Source: Castanea sativa
Lineage: Eukaryota; Streptophyta; Magnoliopsida; Fagales; Fagaceae
Reading direction: 5' to 3'
NCBI RefSeq assembly: GCF_040712315.1
Contig: NC_134021.1
Span: 22,718,501 to 22,782,500 of the forward strand
DNA: 64,000 nucleotides
Shown in pieces: positions 43,527-54,372 of the stretch. Both the position numbers and the translations under genes were made by a program. Numbering within the stretch: position 1 is the first letter of the stretch; the number at the start of each line of letters is the position of its first letter. The notes beneath the pieces are model-generated. The model saw nothing but the letters and a program-made list of their open reading frames with translations. It was not told the origin of the DNA and made no database searches.

Positions 43527-45511
43527 AAAACCTAATGTCACAAGAACATGTTTGAAGTGCTAAACATGTAACAATACTTATCTAGCATGAGTGAAATGAA
43601 AAAACATGCCAAGTGATCAAGTGTGCATCAAGTGGCCATGCGGTGTGCATGTGTGATGCATGAACAAAGCATGATAAAGCATGAATGGGGAAAAGTGTGT
43701 AAAACACATAACCAATATTTTAAACATGTTAAGAATGTAAAAACATAGTAATCCCCAAAGTTTGGTACTCATCGGAGTCCAAAACAACAACAAAATGTCA
43801 TTTGGGCATTTCATCAAACACGTAGTGTGCATACAAACCATTAACATGTAAAACAATGCATGAACATGATGAAAACTTGCCTAAATACATGTTAAAATTC
43901 CACTTGGGACCAACACAAACAAACAAAATGGGACATAGCCCAATCAAGAAAATCAAAAGATTTTGCAAGAAAAGAAATTTTTCCCAACCCTTTCAAAATA
44001 AACCCTACCCTAGAAATCCTAGAATCTAAGGCTTAATCTAAGGATTCAAAAGTAAAAAGATGTTGAAACATACCTTAGATGAGTCTCAGGAGTGATTGAT
44101 CTTGAGCTTTGGGTGAGTTTTTGAGAGAAAGGTGTTTTGGGTTGAGAGAGGCTCGGAGGAGGCAAAATGAATATGTTTGAAAAATTATCACTATTTGCCT
44201 TTAAAAACTGCAGAATCGCACTTTTCATGGATAAGCTTCTCGTGAAGTTACTTGCAAAAATGCCACTGAAGCACATAACAAATTTCGCAGGTAGATTTTA
44301 CTTGCGAGACAATCGCGAAACTCTCTGTTTGAATTTCAATGAAATCTAAATCTTGCCTTCCTCATTTTCGCGAGTGGGGCTTACTCGCGAAATCGCGAAA
44401 ATGCCTCCGAAAGAGTTTTTTGAGAAAAATGAAATAGACATTTTGGACAAAACTCTAAACACACAAAATACATTAAAACACTTTCAAAAACATATAAAAT
44501 TCTCAAAAATTGGGTTTGATCAACAAGCAATTGAGTATACACATCACATTTGAACACGTAAAATCACACAAATGGAATAAATATTCGTTGAACATTAAAC
44601 TTGTGTGATGTGTGTGTTGATCAAGCATGAACTAGTCCATAGTCTAGTATGAAGCTTCAATAATCAATTCAATCAAGTCATACACAACTAATACGAAATC
44701 AAGTGACCTATCTCACTTGTAAAAATGAATATATATATGACCCCTAACCAATGTGTTTACATGTGATTGAAATCTTTTCATTTGGCTTTCATTTTTCATA
44801 CTTTTGATCAGATACAACTCAAATTTTTTGAGAAGCAATGCCATAAACTTTTGATGTATTTTTGACAAATAAGCCTTTGGATTTGGCACCATACATTTCA
44901 ATACATATTTGCTCCACCTTTTCCTAGTCAAACTAGTTTTTGAAGTAAGGTTTTTTCAACTCTTTCTCCTTTTGGAGATTTGACATTTGAAGAGCTCTTT
45001 TGAAAAAAAAAATGTGAGGAGATATATAGGCATAAGTCTTCTTATGTATCAAGATCAAGTAAGACTGTTGACCAATTATTCATGACAAACTTGAAGATCT
45101 ATTTGCAACAATCAAACGTAGATGTCTAGATATCCCTCACACTTAGAAAATATGCATACATAACAAGCTAAATTTGTAAATACACTACGTCATTAGTACA
45201 GAGGTACTAGGCCAAACTCACATGTGATATACACAACACAAGCAATCAAACTTTTTAAGATTTTTCACTTTTTATGGGTTTTTGAATTTTTCAATACACT
45301 CAAAAATAGAACAAACAAAGTAAGATCAACAAAAACAACAACAAAAAAACTTGTAAAAGAAACATGCTAAAAACTGGTAGTAATGACACAAGAAGATTGC
45401 ATATGTCATGATGCATGAGACTATGACCCTAATACATTGGAAGTATTAATGCATGGGCATAGTGAGTGATCATGCATGAGTACCCTTCTTCACCCACATT
45501 GTACGAGTGTT
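43527..45511 (-). other. Non-coding middle of the Copia-like element, with promoter-like leader
   Basis: On the minus strand, CpG-rich hairpins (44402-44220) are followed by a C/T-rich leader (about 44160-44085: gcctcctccgagcctctctc) and a splice-donor-like ctaag|gtatgt (about 44074). This looks like a promoter and first non-coding exon feeding the PF20167-like frame that starts at 33736 beyond the Tat insertion. The stretch 44570-45500 is AT-rich with nothing recognised. Confidence 0.4.
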
Positions 45512-47355
45512 TTAGGCGAGATCTCGAGATGGAGGGGTACGACCAACATAACTCTCAAACCTCGGGGTGAAGTTGGCATGGCATGATGAAATGTTTTTCA
45601 ACATCTCCATAACATCTCCAATGAGTTGTCCCTCATTTTCTCCTTTAGCTTGAATTCTCTTTGGCATTCTTCTTGAGTTGTCTTGGCCACGCAAAAAATT
45701 GGCCCTCTTGAGTGCTTGAAGCTTGAAGCTTGAAGCAATTTAGCCTTATGTGCCCTCGCATGCCACAACGATGACAAAAATGCTTCACTTGAGGTCCCCT
45801 TTGACTTTTGGGTAATGACTTCCTTTTATCCTTTGGTTTTGTACCAATGGTTCTCTTTGCAGCAACAGGAGTCTCAATCACGAGCTTCTTCACTTGGGTT
45901 TCTCTATATTTTTGGCCAACATGAACCTCACTTTCTTCTTGGGTTCGCTGCTTGAGCTTTCTTCACTGGTATAGCCTAAACCGGTCTTGTCATTTGAAGG
46001 TTTTTGAGAAGAGAACACGCTATCAAGTTTCTTGGTGGAAATGCGCTCCACTTTAACATTTACTTGAATGATTTTAAGTTCAAGGAACTTGATTTTCGAG
46101 TAGGCATTCACCAAATCTTCCTTCAGCTCTTCTTTAATTTTCTTCATCTTCTTAATGGCTTTGTTTGCAACCTTTGCATATCTGCCACAATCTTCAAAAA
46201 ATGCATCATACACTTCTTTAAGGTTCTTCTCACCTCCGTTGAGGCACACACTCTCTTCCGAATCTTAAACTTCTTCACCTTCGGAATGTACACCAAGCTC
46301 ATCAACCAAGTTGCTCAACTCATCTCTAGAGTCAACCATTGTAATTGCCATGAAAGCTGAATATATAGTTTCCCTCACTATCACATTCTCCTTCTGTATC
46401 GGGAATTTGAGCTTTCGAAATCACTAAAGGTGGTAGTAAACACTTTCCCTTTTCCTCTCAAATAGTTTGGACATTCTTTCTTGAGATGTCCATGGTCGTT
46501 GCATTCATAGCACATGATTTCTTGAGTGGATGGAGAATCATTCCCATCTTTTTTCTTGAACTCCTTCTTATCACTTTTTGAGGATGAGAATTTTCCTTTG
46601 CCAAATTACTTCCCACTATTCTTCATCTTGAGAAATTTCCGGAAGTTCTTTGCAAGAAACGCCACCTCCTTCTCTACATCGTCTTCTTCGGAGGGATCAT
46701 CCATTCTCTCATTTATAGTTTTGAGAGCAAGTGATTTGCTGGACTTGTGAGAGGAGAGACCTAGCTCATGTGTTTAGAGAGATCCAATAAGTTCTTGAAT
46801 CTTTATCTCATCCAAATCTTTACTCTCCTCTATGACCATGACCTTAGCGCGGAAACTTTCGGGTAAGGATCTCAAGATCTTCTTAACCACCTTGGCATCT
46901 TCTGTCTTCTTTCCAAGGTTGAGCTTGGCAATTACTATCTCATTGAGTCTCCCATAAAAGGAGTCAAATGACTCATCATCACTCATTTTTACTTCTTCAA
47001 ACCGAGTAGTGAGCATTTGAAGCTTAGTTTCCTTAACCTTCTTGGTACCTTCATAGGTTGTCTCAAGAATGGTCCACGCCTCCTTGGCAGTCTTCACATA
47101 TGAAATCTTGTGAAACTCATCAATAGAAACACCACAGAAAATAGCATTAATAGCTTTGCTATTGTCATTTGCCAAAGGAAGAGCAGCCTTATCCCATTTA
47201 GATTTGGAGGTAGTGGGTCTTACATACCCATTCTCAACGAAATCCCATACCATCTCATCAATAGCACAAAGAAAAGCACGCATGCGCACTTTCCAAAAAG
47301 CATAATTACTCCCATCAAAGAATGGAGGAGCGTTGAGAGATTGAGATCTATCCAT
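45512..47355 (-). pseudogene. Gag of the Copia-like element (UBN2-type with two CCHC knuckles)
   Basis: ATG at 47355, 54 bp downstream of the primer-binding site. The first frame (194 codons) has PPFFDGSNYAFWKVRMRAFL, KEAWTILETTYEG and SFDSFYGRLNEIV, the UBN2/DUF4219 Copia gag. A stop at 46774-46776 and shifts follow. Knuckle 1 is CYECNDHGHLKKEC (about 46475-46516), then a coiled-coil-like segment (45890-46249), then knuckle 2, CHRCGMRGHIRLNC (about 45735-45776). Both fit C-x2-C-x4-H-x4-C. The frame ends near 45512 with no protease or integrase after it. Confidence 0.85.
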
Positions 47356-47408
47356 CTCACTTGGGGTCTAGGGTCACACTAGGATAATGAAATCCAATAA
47401 GTGTACCC

Positions 47409-47420
47409 GCTCTGATACCA
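47409..47420 (-). promoter_or_regulatory. Primer-binding site of the Copia-like element
   Basis: Minus strand tggtatcagagc, the usual Copia site complementary to initiator tRNA-Met, two bases inside the LTR. Confidence 0.9.
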
Positions 47421-47422
47421 AT

Positions 47423-48456
47423 TGAAAGTTCAGATTTGTGTAAAAACACAAGAGTTTGTTTAAACCCCCAAATTAAAATTACGGCTAGATTGCTTTTACT
47501 CTAACTCAGACAAAGTCCGGAATAAGAGTAAATGAGCGCAAATAACCTATAGCACTACCCTAAGTCATATTCATCCATTATCAACAATAAAAGAAAAGTT
47601 TAAAGAGTAGGGAAGAGAGATGTAAACACAAGATAACATCGAGACGTGTTATCGAAGAGGAAACCGAAGAACTCGGCGAAAAACCTCTCCGCGACCCTTC
47701 AAGTTGAAATCGATCCACTAGAAAATAAAGTTGGAGTACATGAATAACAAAAGACCCTCCAAGCTTAATCTACTCAATGTACTTGAGCCCTCCAAGCTCC
47801 TGCTACCAATTGGCTTCTTGGAACCTTGTCTTCTCTAGCTTTCCAAATCCCGCAATTCAACCCGATTGCATCCGCCAATGAATGACTCATTCTAATACTT
47901 CCTAATAGCACCAAAATCTCACTTGACACTCAGAATAGGTGTGGTATGTGTTTGGACTTTCAACCTCTCAAAGATATGGAGATGGAGAGGTAGGAGTTGA
48001 GGAAAACCATAAGGAAATGCGTAGATGATTGTGAGTATAACAATCTCTAACTCTCAAGTGTATTTTCTAAGATTTTCTCTCTGAAAAGCACTCAACACAA
48101 TTTGTGGATAATGAGGGTATATATAGTATGAGTAAAGACTTGGTAAAAACAAAACCTAACATTTTGCCAAACAGAATATTTTGCGAGTATTTCGCGGGTA
48201 GGCCTTTCCCGCGAGACACTCTCGAAATCCTTCAGGCTAGCATGACTTTTCACCTTCCAGTCATGTGCTCTACAAATGTGCACTACATGTGCTTCACTTG
48301 TTCATCTTTTTAACCTTGAGTCTTCATACTCTCTCACACTCATCCTTTACAATTAAAAACCCATATAAATACAAGAGAATATAATAGAAGAAATTACAAT
48401 CAAATTTAGAACGGAGTTAAAGTCAACATAAAATAGTTGTAAATTAAAACTTTACC
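47423..48456 (-). repeat. 5' LTR of the Copia-like element
   Basis: Plus-strand start TGaaagttc, end aaaactttacc (partner ends ttaCA). About 1034 bp. A TATA-like tatatata lies at 48117-48125 on the minus strand, with the CpG-rich hairpin just upstream (48178-48228). Confidence 0.85.
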
Positions 48457-48796
48457 GGATTATTTGAAACTTTGAGTGAGCGTAAGCGGCTGATTGCTCT
48501 GTTTTAAAATTTTAATTTGCATGATTTTTACAAGTTATCTGTCACGAAAAAAGCGCCTTACCCAACAAACACCTGTACTAGAAGGAAGATTTTCGTTTTC
48601 AACTACAAAGAATCTAATCATACAGTTGTAGCTTAACGGACTCCCGGAAATAAAGACAAACAATATAGACAAGAAATCCAAGTTGACCTATAATTTTTTA
48701 ACCACTAATTTCTTTATTAGGATTTGTTTGGTGTAAATTATTGAAAAGCAGATTACAATTTATTTAATCAAAAAGCACCATTTGAAAAAGCATCAT
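48457..48796 (+). repeat. Duplicated segment, copy B, right part
   Basis: Matches 26590-26962 (tatttgaaactttgagtgag, ttttcaactacaaagaatct, caatatagacaagaaatcca, ttggtgtaa). It lacks the SINE present in copy A. Confidence 0.85.
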
Positions 48797-49924
48797 CTTT
48801 ATTGCTTTTTCAACCCCAAAAAAAGGTTTGCAAGGGAGAATTATTTGATTGTCTTTGAATTTACATTTTTTTATATATGCCCTTTTAGATTCCAGATGGC
48901 TAGAACTTTCTTGGAAGGTTTTTTTTCTTTTTTGAAGAACTTTTTAGCTTTAGGTGAGGATAGGTTATTACAAACCTAAACCCACCCAAGACCAAGAGAG
49001 CGACTACACTTTTGCTGTTTAGGCCTTTCAAGCATTTGTTGATTGGTGGTTGATGATTATTATGGTCAATTGGTCATGTTAAAATAGGGTTCCTTTTTTC
49101 AATTTCTTTTCAATTTTTTTTAAATAAAAAAAAGCCTAAGATTACTTTTTGGGTTTATCTTTTTATTCTAATTTTTGTCAATATGACCAAAATAATGGTG
49201 ATGACAAGGGGATCACCTTTAAACCTAAACTTCAAGTGTTTTTGACACGAAATTCCATAAGATATCCACCATCTTTTATAAGTTTTTATAAATCTATGTC
49301 TAGAATCTAATGTATGATACTAATAAATCTCATTAAATATAATCACCAGCCATTTTCAAGCCCTTGAGACTCCCTTCAATATTACCCACTAGCCAGAAAA
49401 CAAACTCAGGAAAGTCCATATATAACATCACTCGTGTGTGGCAATAACAAACGCTCGAGGTTCATTTAAAGTTCATCTGCATTAAATAACCTAAACGCCC
49501 ATAATCTTTGAAATTTGGTACCATAATCTTTTTCAATATACAAAACAGTCCAAAGTCAAAACATAAAGACATGCATCCGATACAACCATGTACAAAATTC
49601 CATATCCATTTGCTTTTTTGCAAAGAATTACACACCCACTTGACCCATTCAAGAAAGCACCTACACAATTGATCTCTCATGTACATAGTACATACATACA
49701 AACCTCACTAAAGAAAAGAAAAAATGAAAAAGGAAACTTGACAAAGAGATGGGAAATATAAAATACAAAAAAAGAAAGCAACAAAATAGAAAAGAAATCA
49801 AATGCTGAAGTTTTCCTGGTGCAAGCAACAACTGGGACGAGCCAACCGATTTCCCGATTAACTCATGGGGACTATATTTTCTTATATATTTATATATTAT
49901 TATCAATTTTTTTATTTTTTATTT
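48797..49924. other. Downstream region of the Ser/Cys-rich gene
   Basis: AT-rich; probably contains the 3' UTR of the minus-strand gene in its last few hundred bases. No other feature recognised. Confidence 0.5.
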
Positions 49925-50356
49925 TTACCGTTGGATGGACTCCATATGGGAAGGGCTTCTCCAAAACCCAGTACTGCAAAACCTCTCCCACATCTCTTTC
50001 TCCAGTTTCATCACCTCGCTCTTTGTCTCATCCTCCTCTTCCTCTTCCTTCTTGTCCATATCATTCAACCCGTTCATCGCCGCCGGATGGAACTGTATCT
50101 CGGTCTCGTCGCACCCGCACGTGCACTGGCGGCGCTGCGGTGGTGGCGGAAGCCCTTTTTTGATCAACTGCTGGCGCTTCTTTTTCCTCATCACACGACG
50201 GCACAACCCAGATGGGACCTTGTAGACAGCCATGTAGACTATATTGACAACGCTGCAAGGGCAGCAGCAGCATATAGCCGCACATTCTGCGGCGGTGCTG
50301 CCTACCACCTCGGCCAGTCGGGAGCTCCTCGATGAGGATGATGACGTTGACGTTGT

Positions 50357-50389
<33 letters not shown>

Positions 50390-50470
50390 GATGGAGGAGG
50401 AGGTCGAGGGTTGAGGTGTTAGCAGCAGTTGTTGGCGATGGTTGCGTGAGTTGATTTGGCTCGATGCCAT
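49925..50470 (-). CDS. Small Ser-rich, Cys-rich plant protein of unknown function
   Basis: Intact single-exon frame of 181 codons. The ATG at 50470 (MASSQINSRN) is chosen because the in-frame extension to 50482 has only TTG. Residues 20-50 are almost all Ser/Thr, encoded in part by a (GAT)n-type trinucleotide run (about 50350-50390). Residues 51-92 form the conserved-looking core RLAEVVGSTAAECAAICCCC, then PCSVVNIVYMAVYKVPSGLC, hydrophobic enough for membrane association. A basic run RRVMRKKKRQQ follows, then CTCGC (116-120), an acidic stretch (DKKEEEEEDE, 138-147) and a conserved-looking end (WERFCSTGFWRSP). From memory, small uncharacterised plant proteins share the TAAECAA.CCCCPC core; no function is known to me. 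The only intact-looking host gene in the window. Confidence 0.85.
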
Positions 50471-51142
50471 GATATATACCAATATTGAATCCTAAATATT
50501 TCTGTTAAAAATTTATATTGAAAAAGAAAGGGAGAGAATTGGGTTCAAGAACGTGATTTCTTGTAATGGGGGGGTTAAGATTTCTAAAGAAGGGAAATGA
50601 GTTTGAATCTCTGCCTGTGCTATGGCTCTGATTCTTTTCTTGGCATTTGAACAAGAAAATTTTTAAGGCTTTGATATGTAAGATCCCTACAAAATTCATG
50701 AAAATCCCAGTTTCTTTTTCATAACAGAGGATGAGAATCTCTCTCAGAAATGAAGATTGACACTTTGTGAAACAGAGAGTCGGAATCCTGGACAAATTAA
50801 TTAATTGGCTAAGGATCCCACCCCCAATGATCAAATGTCAGACCATAGAAGAAAAAGGAGGAGGTGGTGGTGGTGGCGGTTGAAAATGGTTAGAAGGCCG
50901 TGCTGGAGTGACACGGAAAACCGGCCACCGTTGAGAACCTTGAGGCGATAAAGCAAGAAGACGAGAGAGAGAGTCGGGGCTTAGAGAAGACTGAAAAACT
51001 GAGGATCTCGCTGGTGAGGAATGGATATAATGGCTCTTTGGGTTTGTTGGCTATTTTGGCTCTCTGGGTTTGTTAAGAGAGGTTTTGACGGATTCTTGCT
51101 TTATTTGGGAACTATTTAAAACTGGCAGAGAGAGAGAGAGAG
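50471..51142 (-). promoter_or_regulatory. Leader and candidate promoter of the Ser/Cys-rich gene
   Basis: The minus strand shows a TATA-like tttaaatag at 51112-51121 just downstream of a (CT)n tract (51126-51142). It is followed by about 640 nt of C/T-rich, GC-richer sequence up to the ATG, including ccgccaccaccaccacc (50865-50881). A long leader, perhaps with an intron; splice sites cannot be fixed by eye. Confidence 0.5.
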
Positions 51143-51570
51143 TAATGGAATATGAATATGATATTTATTTTGTGAATTGTGAAACGCTTAAAGACAAGGA
51201 TACGTGTGGGCAGCTATCTGAAAAGAGAAAGAGAGTCAAATGACAATCTAAACTGAGCAGAAAAATAAACAAATAAATAATACTATCAAGTGCGCGCTTC
51301 GGCCACTAATTTGTACAGTACAGGCGAGTACTGGTATCAAAACATCTAATGATTCTAATCATACCAAATATTTTTCTGAAATTATTATTACTCGCTAATT
51401 ACACTTTTTGCGTGTTAAATGTGCCCTGCGATTGTATACAGTAAGTTTGATAGATTGTAACAGACATCGTTATATAATAGTTATTTTTATGATTTAGCTA
51501 TTTAATAATTTGGTTATATTTTTATTACATAGAATAGTCATTCCCTATTAATAGCTATTTTTATAACGTC
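51143..51570. other. AT-rich gap
   Basis: Nothing recognised. Confidence 0.5.
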
Positions 51571-51721
51571 CACAACATTTTTATAACATTTTCACAACAA
51601 ATCATAGGTAGTTAGTTGTTATTAGTTCAAATTTGAACCTAACACTACCATTTTCTTTTTTTCCCAACCAATAAAAATCAGTAACAATTTATCACTTGAG
51701 ATTTGTTGTGAAAATGTTGTG
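51571..51721. mobile_element. MITE-like inverted repeat
   Basis: cacaacatttttataacatt...acaacaaatc at the left is mirrored by gatttgttgtgaaaatgttgtg at the right. About 150 bp, no coding; duplication not clear. Confidence 0.6.
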
Positions 51722-52845
51722 AATATATCATTTCTCATTCGGTAAAATGAGGAATAACTATTCATCTCTATATCTTAGAAGATGAATTAATTTCTAAAAT
51801 TAATATATTTCCAAATAAGCAAACTTTCCATATGTACATAAAAATTATAAAAATTATAAAAATTAAAAAAATAATAATTAATCTCTCTTTCAAAATTTTT
51901 AAAACATTACTTTTTAGGAAATATAATTATATGAGTAAAATATTTTCTAAAATATATCTTAATTTAAAAAAAAAATGTTTTCATTCCATTGTCTTCGGGA
52001 TTCTATTATTATGTTGTCACCAAACAAATGGATAGTAATAAGTATTACATTATAACATCTTTTATTCCTTGTAATACCTACTCTTATTCTTATATAATTA
52101 CCGTTACAATTTTCCAAACGTTTGTCTTACTGTTAAGTTGTATGGATTAGGATCACGTGTAATACGTATTGCTTCAAGTGTAATTACCCATTTCCCCTTT
52201 CATAAAAATTTGCTACAACTCTTACATTTTAATTATTTTAATTTAATAGTTGAAATTAAAAGTTACTTTTTTTAATTCTAAATTTTAGCCATTAAAAGCT
52301 ATTACATCAAGTGCAATACCTAATATCTCAATCCAATCTGTATGAAAAAATTTAGAGAAATAAAAAATTTGACACCTATTAATGTGGTAAAATATCAGTA
52401 TTAGATAAAAAATGATATTAATAGTGAATTTAAATGAGATCGAGTAAAAACTTGTCAACTCAACAAATGTGAAAAATGTTGTCAAATTTTTTGTATTAGA
52501 AAGTTTCTAACTTCTTGGTAAACGTGGGAACTCACGTCAAAACACACAAATAAATAAATAAAGAATTTTTCAAAATAGTAGTTCAAAATTTTTGTAGATA
52601 ATCATTTTGGTTATTTACATCTCATATATATTAATAAATGTTTTTTTTTATCTTTATCTTAACCAAAAAGGAATAACAAAAATACTTAGGAGAGATTATG
52701 ACTCTCCTATTCCTAATCATGGCTCGTGTTTATATTCAAATCTCCTGTCCAAATAGAATGACATATTGGTAAATTATAATAAAAATAGAATAAAGTAATC
52801 CCAAAATTTATCCTCCTTTCTCTCTCTTTTCACTCAATTTGAGAC
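51722..52845. other. AT-rich gap
   Basis: Nothing recognised beyond AT-rich low-complexity sequence; an open frame at 51832-52035 is poly-Lys/Ile and not supported. Confidence 0.5.
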
Positions 52846-53240
52846 TGTACAGGCCTCACCCCCCGTCAAGCCCAATCGCCCTAAGGCCCATGAAGACTAA
52901 CTCTTATAAGAGCCCCGCGCTGATCACACACGGTAATGCATGTGCCATCCAAGAGGTTTGAGCTCGGAGTGCTCAAAGCAGCCTGTGACGTGCCCCTACC
53001 GAGCACAGAACTTACATGCGGGGTTGGTCCCAACGCCACTATCATTTTCTCCTTCCCGCCACCAAACATCCACTTAGGTAAAATGGTATTGGACCTCACT
53101 TCCATTGCCTAGGAAACCCCCCTGCCGAGCATCAAATCCAGCGGTGGAACCAGTTCCAATGCCACTCTCATTTCCTCCCACTCCCAACTAAACTTCCACT
53201 TATGAGTAATAGTATTGGACCCCTCCTTCCTTTGCCTTAC
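52846..53240 (+). mobile_element. LTR fragment related to the Tat element 1 LTR
   Basis: The reverse complement resembles 8580-9007: shared gtggcattggaact, gctccaccgct-like, atgctcggca, ctaggcaatggaag, ccaataccatttta and aagtggatgtttgg. It begins TGtacaggcc at 52846, the LTR's 5' terminus, and fades near 53240. More diverged than the two LTRs of element 1. Confidence 0.75.
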
Positions 53241-54361
53241 TTTCTCTCAATCCAAATATAGGGAAAATCATCAAAACTTGTATTACAACAAACAAACAAC
53301 TATCCCAAATATATATATTTTAATGTCACTTAATAAGAAAATTTTAGATAAAAGAAAAAATTCTCTTAAAAACATACTGTTAGTCTTAGCTTTCATGGAA
53401 AACTAGTGATTCATCCACATCGATACAAAATGGTCCTTGCATGATTTGCACCCTTCTTCAATGTGTTCTTGGCCTAATGTAGAACATGACTTTGACCACA
53501 CTGTTAGTAATAGCAGTACTGTAGTGTGAGACTAGTCATGCCCTGATTTATTTACAGTTTACTACAAAAATTTACGTTTATAAAAATAAAAAAATAAAAA
53601 TCTAAACGCGTAGTTGACGCGCGTTAGGTGTACCATAAAATGAAAGGGAAAAATTCTATTATTCTAGATAGGGACAAGTTGGGCCATAGCTGACGTGTAA
53701 ATTTTGACACTTTGAGATGGGACGCAACATTCACGCGCCGACATAGCGAGTAAAAAAAAAAAAGACAATGAGCAGTCGTGCGTACGAGAGCTGAGACCCT
53801 GAGATGTGAGTGAGTGTGTGACAGTATCAGCGTCCTCTTTTAACTGTTGTACCACGTGTGTGTGTATGCGTCCTATAAATGCTATTTGATTTTTTTACGG
53901 TTTTGACTGGAAACAAACTGGAAGTTTACGTGGGATACTGAACATGGTGGGACCACTACCCGAGCCCCACATGTGAATGTTTTTGGGTGTGGGTCCCAAA
54001 CTAACTTCAACCCCTGATCGTATGATTTTGCCTTTGTGATGAGTTTAATAACAAGGATTGAGATCAGGGTATTGGTATTGCAATTTGTAAGGATGGTTGA
54101 GATTTAAATTTACAAAAAGCAACTTTAAATCTCAGCCATTCAATATAAAAAATAAGTAAAAGTAAAAAAGTAAAAGTGAAAAAATAAAAAAAGTAAGAAA
54201 AAAATTTGTGAAGGGATTAGGTGAATTGCACCAGATGCCAATCCAATCAATATCAAAGGCCCATCTCCAGGGATGTGTTGTCAATTTGTGCATTTGCAAG
54301 TTTATTAGTTAGATACAGGCCCTCTTCATGCATATAAGTCTCATCACGCGCGAAAATGAGT
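53241..54361. other. Unassigned gap
   Basis: AT-rich with a GC-richer patch (53640-54020) holding cctataaatg at 53871; no supported coding frame. Confidence 0.45.
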
Positions 54362-54372
54362 CTTTTTTTTTT

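Larger units (their letters stand above)
31441..48456 (-). mobile_element. Pol-less Copia-like retroelement with PF20167-type gene, interrupted by Tat element 2
   Basis: On the minus strand: 5' LTR 47423-48456, primer-binding site, gag with two zinc knuckles, about 2 kb of non-coding sequence with a promoter-like leader, a PF20167-like reading frame, a purine-rich tract and a truncated 3' LTR (31441-31935). Without the 9.7-kb insertion the internal part is about 5.8 kb. No protease, integrase, RT or RNase H was found in it, so it would need enzymes from relatives. The lower LTR has lost its R-U5 half at 31441. Confidence 0.75.

Noticed and set aside
50505..50834. Minus-strand open frame upstream of the Ser/Cys-rich gene
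   Set aside because: Lies in the presumed leader, not conserved in character and more likely non-coding.
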